From: KBS-96 sp963722585
GTDB taxonomy: Bacteria; Acidobacteriota; Terriglobia; Bryobacterales; Bryobacteraceae
DNA length: 64,000 nt
NCBI GenBank assembly: GCA_963722585.1
Contig: CAVRNU010000061.1
Location: forward strand, 1-64,000
Direction of reading: 5' to 3'
Each line of letters starts with the position of its first letter. Position 1 is the stretch's first letter. The translations under genes were made by a program, and so were the position numbers. Below are positions 28,478 to 37,408 of the stretch, piece by piece. The notes beneath the pieces were generated by a model. That model made no database searches. It was not told the DNA's origin and saw nothing but the letters and a program-made list of their open reading frames with translations.

Positions 28478-29539
28478 GTGACTAGAAGAGATCTACTTTC
28501 GTTGGTTGCCATCGGTCTGTTCCGCGAACGCTCGCTGAAATCTGCGGAGCTACAGAATCTTTCTTATCCGCTCCGGATGACAGAAGGCACAATCACTGCT
28601 CCTAATCTGCTGTTTGTTCGCGACCACTTCAGCGAGCCCGACGTCCTCCTTGACACGTGGAAGCTGCGGATCGATGGCCAGGTAGAACGGCCGTATGAAC
28701 TCGGCTTCGCTGATCTGGTGGAGATGCCGAGCCGGAAAATCGAAGCCGTCCTCGAGTGCGCCGGCAATGCTCCCAACGGATCTGCCGTCAGTAACGGACT
28801 GTGGGAAGGCGTGCCGATCTCATCGCTCCTCGAAACGGCGCGACCCACTTTTGATGCAGCGTATGTCCTGCTCGAAGGTGCAGATTCGGGACGCCTGCTC
28901 GAAGACGGTGCGCCGCTCCCGTATTCGCAGGTAGTTCCTATCAACAAATGCCGCGAGACTTCAAGCCTGATCGCTTTCAAGTACAACGATCTCACTCTTC
29001 CGAAGCGCAACGGATTTCCGGCGCGAGCTCTTTTCCCCGGATGCTACGGTATGAATTCCGTCAAATGGCTGCGGCGCATTACGCTTTTGAGCGCCGGTGG
29101 TCAAGATACCGTTTTCAGCCGTAGCGGAATGAACCGCTTGTATAACCGGCAAACACGCCGGAACGGGGCCGAGCAGGTCATGCGAGTTTCTTCTGTTCAG
29201 GTGAAATCGGCGATTGCTTGGCCCACAGAGGGCCTTAAGCTGCTGGCAGGCCATTACGCCGTTTGGGGTTTCGCATGGTCAGGAAATGGCGCTATCCGTC
29301 AGTTATCAATCAGCATCGACGGCGGAAACGCCTGGGACTCAGCCAGCCTGCAGTCTCAAGAGACGTCTCACAGTTGGGTGCGTTGGAGTTATCAATGGAA
29401 CGCGAAGGCGGGCTCCTACGCACTCATGAGTCGCGCGGAGGATGCGAGCGGCGCTCAGCAGCCTCTGACCCGCGATCCGGCGCGGAAAGATGGATATGAG
29501 CTCAATTGGTGCATGCCGATTCATTGTAGTGTGCGCTAG
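28478..29539 (+). CDS. Exported sulfite-oxidase-like molybdopterin oxidoreductase
   Basis: The GTG start directly abuts the TonB receptor stop codon. The protein begins with a Tat-like MTRRDLLSLVAIG, then the molybdopterin-binding domain (about 40-205) with the expected metal ligand Cys94 in VLECAGNA, and the motif FPGCYGMNSVKWLRRITLL. A C-terminal Ig-like Mo-cofactor dimerisation domain (about 235-353) is present (ALSVSYQ-like repeats). The full SUOX-type layout makes it closer to sulfite dehydrogenases than to MsrP, which lacks this dimer domain. No cytochrome or MsrQ subunit gene is adjacent, so the electron acceptor is unknown. Confidence 0.8.
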   Translation: MTRRDLLSLVAIGLFRERSLKSAELQNLSYPLRMTEGTITAPNLLFVRDHFSEPDVLLDTWKLRIDGQVERPYELGFADLVEMPSRKIEAVLECAGNAPNGSAVSNGLWEGVPISSLLETARPTFDAAYVLLEGADSGRLLEDGAPLPYSQVVPINKCRETSSLIAFKYNDLTLPKRNGFPARALFPGCYGMNSVKWLRRITLLSAGGQDTVFSRSGMNRLYNRQTRRNGAEQVMRVSSVQVKSAIAWPTEGLKLLAGHYAVWGFAWSGNGAIRQLSISIDGGNAWDSASLQSQETSHSWVRWSYQWNAKAGSYALMSRAEDASGAQQPLTRDPARKDGYELNWCMPIHCSVR

Positions 29540-29549
29540 ATCCGATATC

Positions 29550-30890
29550 GTGAGAGTACTCGCTGGGTTCCTGCTCGCTTGCACGCTCGCTGTCGCGGCG
29601 GATTGCGGTGCCGGGCTTGCGCCGCGGGAAAAAGTAGCACGCTTTAAACAGCTGGATAGCGAAGCAGAAACAGCTATGCGAGAGCACCGTCCAAATGATG
29701 CTGTCCGCCTGTACAAAGAAGCAGTTTGCTTGGTTCCCGATAGTGCGCGCGGTTATTACGGCCTTGGAGTAGCGGAAGCCGCGGCGGGAAACTTCTTGAA
29801 TGCTCGTGAATCGCTTCGTACCGCAGACCGCCTGCAGCCCACAACGGGTATGCCGCTGGTCATGCAAGTGCGCGCGAACTTTTCGCTGAACGATATGGAC
29901 GCTCTGAAATCAAATCTCAGAGAGGCAGCAGATCGATTTCCGAATGACACGCAATTACATGCAACACTGGCGCGCTTCCTGGCCGAGCGGAACCTTTTTG
30001 TGCTGGCCCTCGCGGAAGCCATGCGCTCACAGCAGCAGTCGGACGTTTGGAATTCGAAGATGCAACTCGCGGTTCTCGAGAATACCGTTGGCGCTTATGA
30101 GGACGCTATTCGAAACGCGCTAGCCGTCGAGCAGGATCATCAAATTCCGGAGCAGGCACGCGGAGTTGCGGCGGGAATTGCTGGATTGAGCTACGAAAGT
30201 ATCCATCAGGCAGATAAAGCCGTGCAGTATCTGAGGGAGGCGATTCAACTCGATCCCTCGCAAGATAACTCATACTTTGCTTTGGCCGATCTGTTTGAGC
30301 AGCAGCAAAAATATCCTGATGCGGTGAATGTACTCGAACAGGCGCGAGCTCATATCGCGGATTCGCCTACACTGCTTCTGGCGCTGGGCGCCGACTTGGT
30401 TCGGGCAGAACACTATAAGGAAGGTAGAGAGCTGCTTCGGACGCTACTTCAGACAGCACCCGATACCCCCCAAGCCTATATCTCTCTCGCAGATGCGGCC
30501 CGCAAGACGGGTGATCCGGCTCAGGAAGTCGCAGCACTGCGTCAACTGGAACATTACAAACCCGGCTATCCGATGATCCACGTCCTGCTCGCGCGGGCGA
30601 TGTTGAACCAGCAGCCGGCCGAGTATCCGCAGATCCTCGATGAGTTGTCTGTTGCGGCGAGGACTTCACCGAACGATCCCGATATCTACTTTCTGCAAGG
30701 TAAAGTTTATATTACGCTGGAACGCTATGACGAAGCCATACCTGCTCTCCAGCACTCGATTGAGCTGCGGCCCACTGACCCGAGTCCCTATTATCTACTC
30801 GCACGTGTTTATCAAAAATTAGGGAAGACAGAGATGGCTAGGGAACAGTTTGCGCGAGTGAGATATTTGGAAACCGCAAACGCCAAGTGA
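29550..30890 (+). CDS. Secreted TPR-repeat protein
   Basis: A GTG at 29550 opens a signal peptide (VRVLAGFLLACTLAVAADCG) and lies 10 bp after the oxidoreductase stop; an earlier in-frame start at 29490 would overlap that gene. The body is made of at least nine tetratricopeptide repeats, such as PNDAVRLYKEAVCLVPDSAR, DKAVQYLREAIQLDPSQDN and YDEAIPALQHSIELRPTDPS. TPR proteins of this kind are commonly encoded beside TonB receptors in Acidobacteriota and may help assemble periplasmic complexes. No enzymatic domain is seen. Confidence 0.85.
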   Translation: MRVLAGFLLACTLAVAADCGAGLAPREKVARFKQLDSEAETAMREHRPNDAVRLYKEAVCLVPDSARGYYGLGVAEAAAGNFLNARESLRTADRLQPTTGMPLVMQVRANFSLNDMDALKSNLREAADRFPNDTQLHATLARFLAERNLFVLALAEAMRSQQQSDVWNSKMQLAVLENTVGAYEDAIRNALAVEQDHQIPEQARGVAAGIAGLSYESIHQADKAVQYLREAIQLDPSQDNSYFALADLFEQQQKYPDAVNVLEQARAHIADSPTLLLALGADLVRAEHYKEGRELLRTLLQTAPDTPQAYISLADAARKTGDPAQEVAALRQLEHYKPGYPMIHVLLARAMLNQQPAEYPQILDELSVAARTSPNDPDIYFLQGKVYITLERYDEAIPALQHSIELRPTDPSPYYLLARVYQKLGKTEMAREQFARVRYLETANAK

Positions 30891-30906
30891 CAGCACGCGT
30901 AACCGG

Positions 30907-33090
30907 CTAAACTGATCCGACGCCTGAAATATAAGCCAGCAAAGCCTCAGCAGACCAATCGGCCTTGGAAGTCAAGGACAGATTGCCTGCAGCTACGGCT
31001 GAAGCGTACAATGCCGGTAACGTGTTCGCCTCGATCGCACTGCCCTCGGCATCTATGGTTCCCGCAAGAACAATCTTCCGTGGTGCAATGGAGGCTGCAA
31101 GTTCCGGCAGATCCGTGTGGTTCAACACACCGGGAAGGTAGTTCGCGAACGGATACTGCGGGACTTCAATTTGCGCAAGGTTCTGAAACGAAACCAACCC
31201 TCGGGCAAGGTATAGACCTTTGATATTGGGCTCTAACGCGCCTGCAAACAGGGCAGGAACCGTGAGCGCACCCAACGCCGCCACATAGATTCCTCGGTCG
31301 CTAGTGGCTGGATATGCGCGAAGAGCGGACACCAAGGCAAGTATGTCCGTAACCCGTTGTCCGACAAGCGGCTTGCCGAGGGCTAGCGAGCCCCACGCAT
31401 AGTTCTCTTCCTGCTGATGCCAGACTTCATAATCCGCCGCGCCCGGGCTGAACTCCGGGGTGAGTGCGCCCACTCCTCTGATTTCGGCGCTGCAAATTAC
31501 GGGAGTATCTTCTGCGAGAATTTGATCGACTTCCGGAGAGAACCAGAGCCGGTCGTGCTCTCTGTCGTCCAAAACCAGGAGCACCGGCTTACTGGCCGGC
31601 GTCTTTTCACCGGTCAGCAGAAAGGCCGGGAGCCACACGCTAGGGTCGGAAGGAACTTCAAGCAGTTCCACACTGATGTCGCGCGATTTGACCTGCCCAA
31701 TCTTTGCAGCCGGCGGAAACCTTCTCGATGCGTCGATTCGTAGCAAATCCGGCAGACGTGCCGGGCTGCGCTGAACGACTCGGCTTTGGATCAGCATGTG
31801 CGGAGTTGCGCTCCCAAGTCCACGGACGACACTGCCGTTGGGCGTCGCCCAAAGTTCCGATACGCGCTCGGGTTCGACCGGCGGTTCCTCGCGCACGGGC
31901 GAACTTTCTCCTTTAAGCCAATGAGAAAACCAGTTGTAGACCAACATACGGCTGTCGTAGGCCAGGGCGTGCGGCAACGGTGTATCCGCCCACGCAAGAT
32001 GCTCGGCTTGATCGAGCATCTGGTACACCCTCTTGAGTTGTTGGAACTCCGCCCAACCGTTCTTCAGGTAATCGGGCGAGTATGTCGCAAAAAAATCACG
32101 GTCACTCGGCCAGATCAGCATCGGCTTGGGAGCGAAAGGGTAGAACAAGTCCCAGCGATCAAATCCAGCCGGGCCTGAATAGACGAAGTCCTGTTCCGCG
32201 TCATCTGTTGCGCCCGGCGAGCGAAACGGAAATTGAACGATGTCTTCCGTATTGCCCATGCAGACAGCCGCCGCTGCTATACGGTCATCCGCGGCGCAAA
32301 GCAGCATCGTCAGCGTGCCGCCGCCCGAGTGCCCTACCGAGGCCACACGTTTTGCGTCTACGAACGGAAGTGATGTCAAATAATCGAGACTGCGGATTGC
32401 ATCCCACAATTGGAATCGTGTGCTCGAGTCACCATAGAGGATGAGTTGTTTTCCCGGAACCGTGTGTTCGGCATCGCAACTCGAAAGACGACTGTGAGTT
32501 CCGGAGGCGTCCAGGTAATTGATGCGTTCTCCCTGACCCATGGGATCGAACGCCAGTACGACAAAACCGAGTTGCACGAGTCCCTGGCAGCAGCGTTGAT
32601 AACTTGGATACGCTTTGCCTTCCCAATAGTGCCCGCTCTGAAACAGGACGGCGGGAAAGCGGCCTCGGCCTTCAGGCACATAGAGATTCGCCGAGACGAA
32701 CAAACGCGGTTGGGTTTCGTACACAAGCTTTTCGACCCGATAGCGCGAACGCGTGAGCTCCACGGTAATGCGTGGATTTAAGGGTGTTCGTGTCGCGGGG
32801 CCGCCGATCAGCTGCCAGAAAATTTCTCGGACGTGTGCCTGGCGAGCCTGGATTTTCGCTGCTGAAATCAGTTGCTGCAATGCGGTGTTGCGTCTGGCGA
32901 CCGCCTCGCGAGCAAGGTCATTCAGGTACTCAGGAAGGCATTTTGAGTAGTCGCGGAAGCGAGTTCCCGGGAAAGTAGGCTGCTCCGCGGAACTGGTCTG
33001 TCGTGAGGCAGACAGCCTGAACGCCGGGTAAAAAAGCGCTGAACCGAGTAGCGTTCTTCGAGAAATATTTCTTGAGATTGCTGCACACAA
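30907..33090 (-). CDS. Large exported alpha/beta hydrolase, paralogue of the 19.8 kb gene
   Basis: This 727-residue protein shares the layout and nearly all blocks of the hydrolase at 19819-21954: FRDYSKCLPEYL, RYRVEKLVYETQPRLFVSAN, CCQGL, FDPMGQGERI, Ser255 in GHSGGG, DDAEQDF and FDRWDLFYPFAPKP. It has a Tat-like start (ISRRTLLGSALF). The second half again lacks a nucleophile motif. It converges with the TPR gene, whose stop lies 18 bp away. Together the two copies bracket the TonB and transporter genes, suggesting they act on the same or related polysaccharide esters. Confidence 0.75.
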   Translation of the reverse strand: MCAAISRNISRRTLLGSALFYPAFRLSASRQTSSAEQPTFPGTRFRDYSKCLPEYLNDLAREAVARRNTALQQLISAAKIQARQAHVREIFWQLIGGPATRTPLNPRITVELTRSRYRVEKLVYETQPRLFVSANLYVPEGRGRFPAVLFQSGHYWEGKAYPSYQRCCQGLVQLGFVVLAFDPMGQGERINYLDASGTHSRLSSCDAEHTVPGKQLILYGDSSTRFQLWDAIRSLDYLTSLPFVDAKRVASVGHSGGGTLTMLLCAADDRIAAAAVCMGNTEDIVQFPFRSPGATDDAEQDFVYSGPAGFDRWDLFYPFAPKPMLIWPSDRDFFATYSPDYLKNGWAEFQQLKRVYQMLDQAEHLAWADTPLPHALAYDSRMLVYNWFSHWLKGESSPVREEPPVEPERVSELWATPNGSVVRGLGSATPHMLIQSRVVQRSPARLPDLLRIDASRRFPPAAKIGQVKSRDISVELLEVPSDPSVWLPAFLLTGEKTPASKPVLLVLDDREHDRLWFSPEVDQILAEDTPVICSAEIRGVGALTPEFSPGAADYEVWHQQEENYAWGSLALGKPLVGQRVTDILALVSALRAYPATSDRGIYVAALGALTVPALFAGALEPNIKGLYLARGLVSFQNLAQIEVPQYPFANYLPGVLNHTDLPELAASIAPRKIVLAGTIDAEGSAIEANTLPALYASAVAAGNLSLTSKADWSAEALLAYISGVGSV

Positions 33091-33135
33091 TATGAACGAT
33101 AATGAGGCGAGATCCGAAAGGAGTCAAGAGCCGAT

Positions 33136-33312
33136 ATGTTTCAACCGGACAAAAAGCCAGAGGCGAACGTCTCTCCGGACAAAGTAGACCGTCGACAGTT
33201 CCTTCGTCAGACGGCGGGCGGCGTCCTGGCCGCTTCCGCCCTATCGCTTCCAGCCCGATCGTATGCTCGCGTGGTGGGGTCCAATGACCTGTGGTCCGCA
33301 AAAATCCGATGA
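33136..33312 (+). pseudogene. Tat signal and first strand of a Gfo/Idh oxidoreductase, cut off by an insertion
   Basis: A 58-codon ORF reads MFQPDKKPEANVSPDKVDRR then QFLRQTAGGVLAASALSLPA, a classical Tat signal, and ends ARVVGSNDLWSAKIR. The RVVGSNDRVR-type junction is the usual start of the Rossmann fold in exported Gfo/Idh/MocA proteins. After GSND the similarity stops and the sequence enters the region of an IS481-like transposase. The gene was evidently interrupted here. It would have been divergent from the hydrolase at 33090. Confidence 0.55.
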
Positions 33313-33353
33313 GGCAAGTGAAATCAGTCGGATAGCTGTGAGACGATTGCGAG

Positions 33354-34150
33354 GTGCTAAATGTGTTCGGGCAGCTTTCAAGGATGACTGTTGCCTTCGA
33401 GATTGTCGTTTCTGATTTCCTCAGCTTCTGCGCTGCTCTTTTCCGCAGCCGCACAGCGCTGGCCGCCGAGAATCTGTTCCTGAGTAAGCAGCTGGCCCTA
33501 TTTCAGGAACGTCAGAAGAGAGCCAGGCCAACAATAGCTGCGGATCGCTTCGTCTTCTCCGAGCTCGCTCGCTTGTTCGGCTGGCGCGGCGCTTTAGTAA
33601 TCGTCAAACCTGCCACTTTGATCGGTTGGCATCGAGTTGCTTTCGGGAGATTCTGGCGTTGAAAGTCCAGACCGGTCGGTATGCCACGAGTCTCAGCCGA
33701 AGTGAGGCGCTTGATCCGCCGGATGGCAGCCGAAAACCCGACTTGCGGTGAAGAGCGAATTGCAGATGAACTCCTCCTAAAGCTTCAGATTCGGCCCTCA
33801 CCTCGTACTGTCGGCAAATATGTCAAACAACTACCGCAACCCCGTGGCTCTGAGGACCAGCGCTCGTCAACCTTCCTCCGGAATCACGCGAACAGGATCG
33901 TAGCATGCGATTTCTTCATTTCCGTCACAGCACGCTTCCGTATCCTTTATGTGTTTGTTGCGCTCGAAATCGGATCCAGACGTCTCGTTCAGTTCAACGT
34001 GACCGAACACCCCACCGCTGATTGGACGCTGCAACAGCTGCGGGAAGCGTTCCCATCGATAGTATACATAATTATGCCGCCCACAGAGATATTTGTCAAG
34101 AACTAGATATGCAGCACTTGGCTCTCGTGTGCCTATTCTATGGATTCCCA
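33354..34150 (+). pseudogene. IS481/integrase-core type transposase, truncated and frameshifted
   Basis: The first part (33354-33662: LSKQLALFQERQKRARPTIA, ARLFGWRGALVIVKPATLIG) stops at a TGA after FGRFWR, and the second (33681-34106: IRRMAAENPTCGEERIADEL, PSPRTVGKYVKQL, RIVACDFFISVTARFRILYV) contains the first Asp of the DDE core. The second Asp region around 34070 is garbled and the Glu region is absent. This transposase family is common in Acidobacteriota. The element sits on the truncated Gfo/Idh gene and is itself degraded. Confidence 0.65.
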
Positions 34151-34482
34151 CGGCAGTTTCTCCGGACTGTGCGGCATCTTTGCCCTTACAACTGCGGCGG
34201 AGTTATCGTTACACTTTATCCGGCTTTTTGACCCATAGTGCACGCTCAGTTCGCCGACACGCCGCGTGAGCTCTAGCAAATCCGCCACGCGGAAGAGCGC
34301 GCGGCGCCGACCTAAGACGATCTCTGGGTCAGGGCCGTCAGATCCGTCCATTGCGGTGGAACGGAGCAAACGTTCGCATCATCGACTCGCAGCAGAAGCC
34401 GCCTTCCATAACGGTTGTAGCGTTCGCCTACACAAGCGAGCCTTTTGCCGCTGAGCGGATGGAAAGGATGCGTGATGCGCAC
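34133..34482 (-). pseudogene. DUF5372-like protein, frameshifted
   Basis: From a GTG at 34482 the sequence reads VRITHPFHPLSGKRLACVGE, then VDDANVCSVPPQWTDLTAL. After a frame change near 34325 it continues DPEIVLGRRRALFRVADLLE LTRRVG in the other frame. The RITHPFHPLSG and PxxWTD motifs are those of DUF5372, a short protein of unknown function usually found near transposase genes. A single indel breaks the frame. The family name is from memory of the motif. Confidence 0.45.
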
Positions 34483-34521
34483 AAGGGGCCATCGCTGTGA
34501 TCGAACCGCCTGCACTCTTGA

Positions 34522-34749
34522 TTGAGGTACAAACGTTTGGAGAAGGGACGCTTCGGCTGGCCTCAGGCGGAAGCCGGACAGAGCAAAGTGGTGCTGAGCC
34601 AAGAGGAACTGGCGCAGCTGGTGGGCGGAATCGATCTGGTGGGCAGCAAACGCCGGGCGTGGTTTCGGAAAGTAGTCGGCGAATCGGAAGGGGAACTTGC
34701 GGCCAAGCCGCCGCCGCCGACGAGGTTGTTGCAGGAGCGGATCGCATGA
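34522..34749 (+). pseudogene. tnpB: IS66 TnpB, C-terminal half only
   Basis: The sequence RYKRLEKGRFGWPQAEAGQS then LSQEELAQLVGGIDL and RRAWFRKV is the conserved end of IS66 Orf2/TnpB. The N-terminal half, which normally starts with a basic PxGxxI motif, is absent, and there is no plausible start with a ribosome binding site. Its TGA overlaps the ATG of the KTSC gene. Confidence 0.65.
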
Positions 34750-34996
34750 AGTGGACACCTGTGGAGTCGAGCGCGTTGCAGGCAGCCGCTACGCCGAGGG
34801 CCAGGCTTTGCTGTACCTGCTGTTCCACAGCGGCGAGGTCTATCGCTACTTCGATGTTCCTCAGTGGCAGTATCAAGAGTTTCTGGCGGCGAATTCCAAA
34901 GGCCGATACTTCGGGCGTAATATTCGTGGGCGCTTCCGTTACGAGCGAATGCGCCGGTCGCGATGGCGATTCCCTAGGCCGAAAAATATCTCGTGA
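34746..34996 (+). pseudogene. KTSC-domain protein inside the IS66 element, frameshifted
   Basis: The ATG at 34746 overlaps the TnpB TGA (ATGA). Reading begins MKWTPVESSALQAA and must change frame near 34788 to continue YAEGQALLYLLFHSGEVYRY and GRYFGRNIRGRFRYERM. These are the strands of the KTSC domain, named for its C-terminal Lys-Thr-Ser-Cys motif in other members, found in small proteins of unknown function and in lysyl-tRNA synthetases. A one-base indel breaks it. Position between tnpB and tnpC marks it as a passenger gene. Confidence 0.5.
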
Positions 34997-35019
34997 CTGA
35001 GAAAACATAATTCCCTATA

Positions 35020-36539
35020 ATTGTTTTTGTCCGTCGCGATCCCCAATCCTCCAGCCCTGCCCCGCACGACTCACCGGAAGTAGGCGAGCTGAAGCGGCAA
35101 CTGCATTGGGCACACCTCAAGATCCAGGTATTAGAAGAGCGGCTGCGGTTGCAACGCATCCAGAAGTACGGTCCCAGCAGCGAAAAGCTCAGCGACGCAC
35201 AACTGGAGTTACTGGAACTGGAGCCGGGCGTCAGCAATCTGGAAGTGCAGGCGGAGAGCGCGCGGGAGCCATTGCCGCCGGGCCCAGAGGGCACCCCGCG
35301 CACCCAGCGGCAGCGCCCGCATCCGGGGCGGCAGGAGTTGCCGGCGGATCTGCCGCGCGTGGAACGAGTGATCGTCTGCACACCGGAGCCGTGCCAGTGC
35401 TCCCACTGCGGCCAGCCGACGACAGAGATCGGCCACGAGACGAGCGAGCAACTCAAGCGCGAGAAGCGCGCCTGCCAGCACTGTGAGCAAGGCGGCGTGG
35501 CCACAGCGCCAACGCCGGCACGGATCATAGAGAAGGGATTGGTCAGTGATCGGGTGGTGATCGACACGGTGATTGCCAAGTACAGCGATCATCTCCCGCT
35601 GTATCGGCAGAGCGTGATGCTGGAGCGGGAGACGGGGCTGGAGATCAGCCGAGCCACGCTGGATGGTTGGGTGATGACGGTCGGGGGCTTGCTGATCCCC
35701 TTGGCAGCCGCGATGGGGCGCGAGTTAGTGGATGGCATTTACATTCAAGCGGATGAAACTCCGGTGGGTGTACAGAGGCACGACCGGCGAGGGCACAATC
35801 ATCAGGCTTACTTATGGCAATGCGGTCGGCCGGGAGGAAGCGTGGTGTTCGACTTCCAGTTGGGGCGCGGGCGCGACGGGCCGAAGAAATTCCTAGCTGG
35901 TTTTCAACGGAATTTTGCAGACCAACGGCTACGCCGCTTACGACAAGGTGGGCGGACTGAAGCTGGTACATGCCGCCTGTTGGAGCCATTCGCGGCGTAA
36001 GTTTTTACGAAGCGCATCAAGTGTGCCCAGGCGAGAGTGTGGCCAAGGGCATCGTGCTGCTCATCGACAACCTGTTCGGGATCGACGCCCCAGCGTGCGC
36101 GCAGAATCTGGATGTGGCCGCGCGCGATCGGTTGCGCCAGCAGCAAGCCCGGCCGTTGCTGGAGACGATCCGGCAGCAGATCGAGGCAGCGCGGGAGCAG
36201 GCTCTGCCGGCCAGCAAGCTAGGCGGCGCGATCACCTACACGCTGGGGCTGTGGGAGCGGCTCAAGAAGTTCCTGGATTACCCGGAACTGGAGTTGAGTA
36301 ATAACTTGGCGGAGAACTCGATGCGTGGGGTGGCGCTCGGTCGGAAGAACTGGATTCACATTGGCAGTCCGCAGGCGGGGCCGAAGGTGGCGGCCATCCT
36401 GTCGGTGGTGGAGACCTGTCGACGGCTGGACATTCCGGTTCGCAAGTACCTCGCTGCCGTCCTGCCCGGCTTGGCTGAGTTGAGCATTCAGAAATTGGCC
36501 GAACTCACGCCGGCGGCCTGGGCTGCGCGCGCCCGGTAA
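35020..36539 (+). pseudogene. tnpC: IS66 transposase TnpC, two frameshifts
   Basis: N-terminal coiled part (KRQLHWAHLKIQVLEERLRL, then KYGPSSEKLSDAQLELLELE), a zinc-finger-like Cys pair (QCSHCGQP), and the DDE domain of IS66 (IYIQADETPVGVQ, first Asp) are in the first frame, open from about 35020 and read to 36000. Near 35905 the frame changes to TNGYAAYDKVGGLKLVHAAC, and near 36000 again to KGIVLLIDNLFGID, then LSNNLAENSMRGVALGRKNW with the catalytic Glu. Two indels inactivate it. No ATG start was found; a non-ATG codon near 35020 or loss of the start is possible. Confidence 0.75.
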
Positions 36540-36585
36540 TCTGCCCCGCCATTGCCAGCCGCCCTGCGGACGGCCAGACGCTTAC

Positions 36586-36790
36586 GATGTAACCGTGTTT
36601 TTCGACCATCGAGTACGGCCGCAGGGTAAAATTGGCTTGCCATAGCGCCAGCTCAAAGCTCAAATCGTTTTGACGCGGAGTGACCGTATTGGCGTTTGGC
36701 GCACATCGCCGCTCGATTAATCCATTCGAGAATTCCCTCGCGTTTTCGGTTCGCAAGTTTTCTCCAACGATGACCTTGAGATCGATTATT
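36586..36790. other. Remnant coding-like stretch next to the IS66 right end
   Basis: On the minus strand this segment reads NANTVTPRQNDLSFELALWQ then ANFTLRPYSMVEKHGYI, which looks like protein sequence but is not recognised. It may be the stub of a gene split by the IS66 insertion. No partner fragment was identified on the other side. Confidence 0.25.
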
Positions 36791-37408
36791 TCAGGCCGTT
36801 AACGCTTGGTTCTCGGTGGCAGAGTCACTACCTAGGCGATGGAGGCTGGTTTTAAGCCATGCCACCACATCGATAGCATTTCGGTCTGGAGGAAAGATCG
36901 GATAAAACATGTGTTCAATCACGCCTTCTCGGGCCACTAGCGTAATGCGCTTGAGCAGGGTCATGCCATCGACCTCGAAAGTTGGTAGGCGCATCGCCGT
37001 CGCCAAATGAAGGTTGTCGTCCGAAAGGAGAGGAAACGGCAGGTGCAGCCGCTCGGCTGCTTCGCGCTGATAAGCCGTATCCTGCGTCGAGAGACCAAAC
37101 AGATGCGCGACGCCTAACGATCTCAATTCTGCAAAGTGATCGCGGAACGAGCAGCTCTGCGGCGTGCAGCCACGCGCGCCCGGGATCAGGTCCCATCCGT
37201 CGGGGTTAGGCACGCCGGGCCTTCCAGTACGCGGGTAGGCATAGACAATCGCACGTCCGGTAAGCGCGGACAGGTCGACTCTCGATCCGTTTGTGGCGGC
37301 AAGCGGAACGGAGGCGATAGGCGTCCCTACTAGGTGCCGTGCGGCGCCATCGTCTTCCGGCGCTGGAATGGTAGACCAATCGGGCGTATCAATGCTGCTG
37401 CTCGACAT
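36791..37408 (-). CDS. Peroxiredoxin (AhpC/TSA, redoxin domain)
   Basis: The 205-residue protein has a thioredoxin-like fold with the block GARGCTPQSCSFRDHFAEL; Cys86, or Cys81 of the same block, is the likely peroxidatic cysteine. Further family blocks are VAHLFGLSTQDTAYQREAAE and LHLPFPLLSDDNLHLATAM. It would reduce hydrogen or organic peroxides using thioredoxin or a similar donor. No reductase lies beside it. Stands alone between IS66 remnants and a cupin gene. Confidence 0.83.
   Translation of the reverse strand: MSSSSIDTPDWSTIPAPEDDGAARHLVGTPIASVPLAATNGSRVDLSALTGRAIVYAYPRTGRPGVPNPDGWDLIPGARGCTPQSCSFRDHFAELRSLGVAHLFGLSTQDTAYQREAAERLHLPFPLLSDDNLHLATAMRLPTFEVDGMTLLKRITLVAREGVIEHMFYPIFPPDRNAIDVVAWLKTSLHRLGSDSATENQALTA

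Larger units (their letters stand above)
34522..36585 (+). mobile_element. IS66-family element, left part missing, with an extra KTSC gene
   Basis: The element contains the C-terminal half of TnpB, a KTSC-domain ORF and a frameshifted TnpC. The right end is marked by CGCTTAC (36579-36585), the complement of the GTAAGCG that begins IS66-family terminal repeats. No matching left end was found upstream of 34522, where the N-terminal half of TnpB is also missing. The left boundary given is therefore the start of recognisable sequence. Confidence 0.6.

Noticed and set aside
33354..36539. Run of several overlapping ORFs that could look like a new multi-gene operon
   Set aside because: All readable parts belong to known transposase families (IS481-like, IS66) plus DUF5372 and KTSC passengers, broken by frameshifts.
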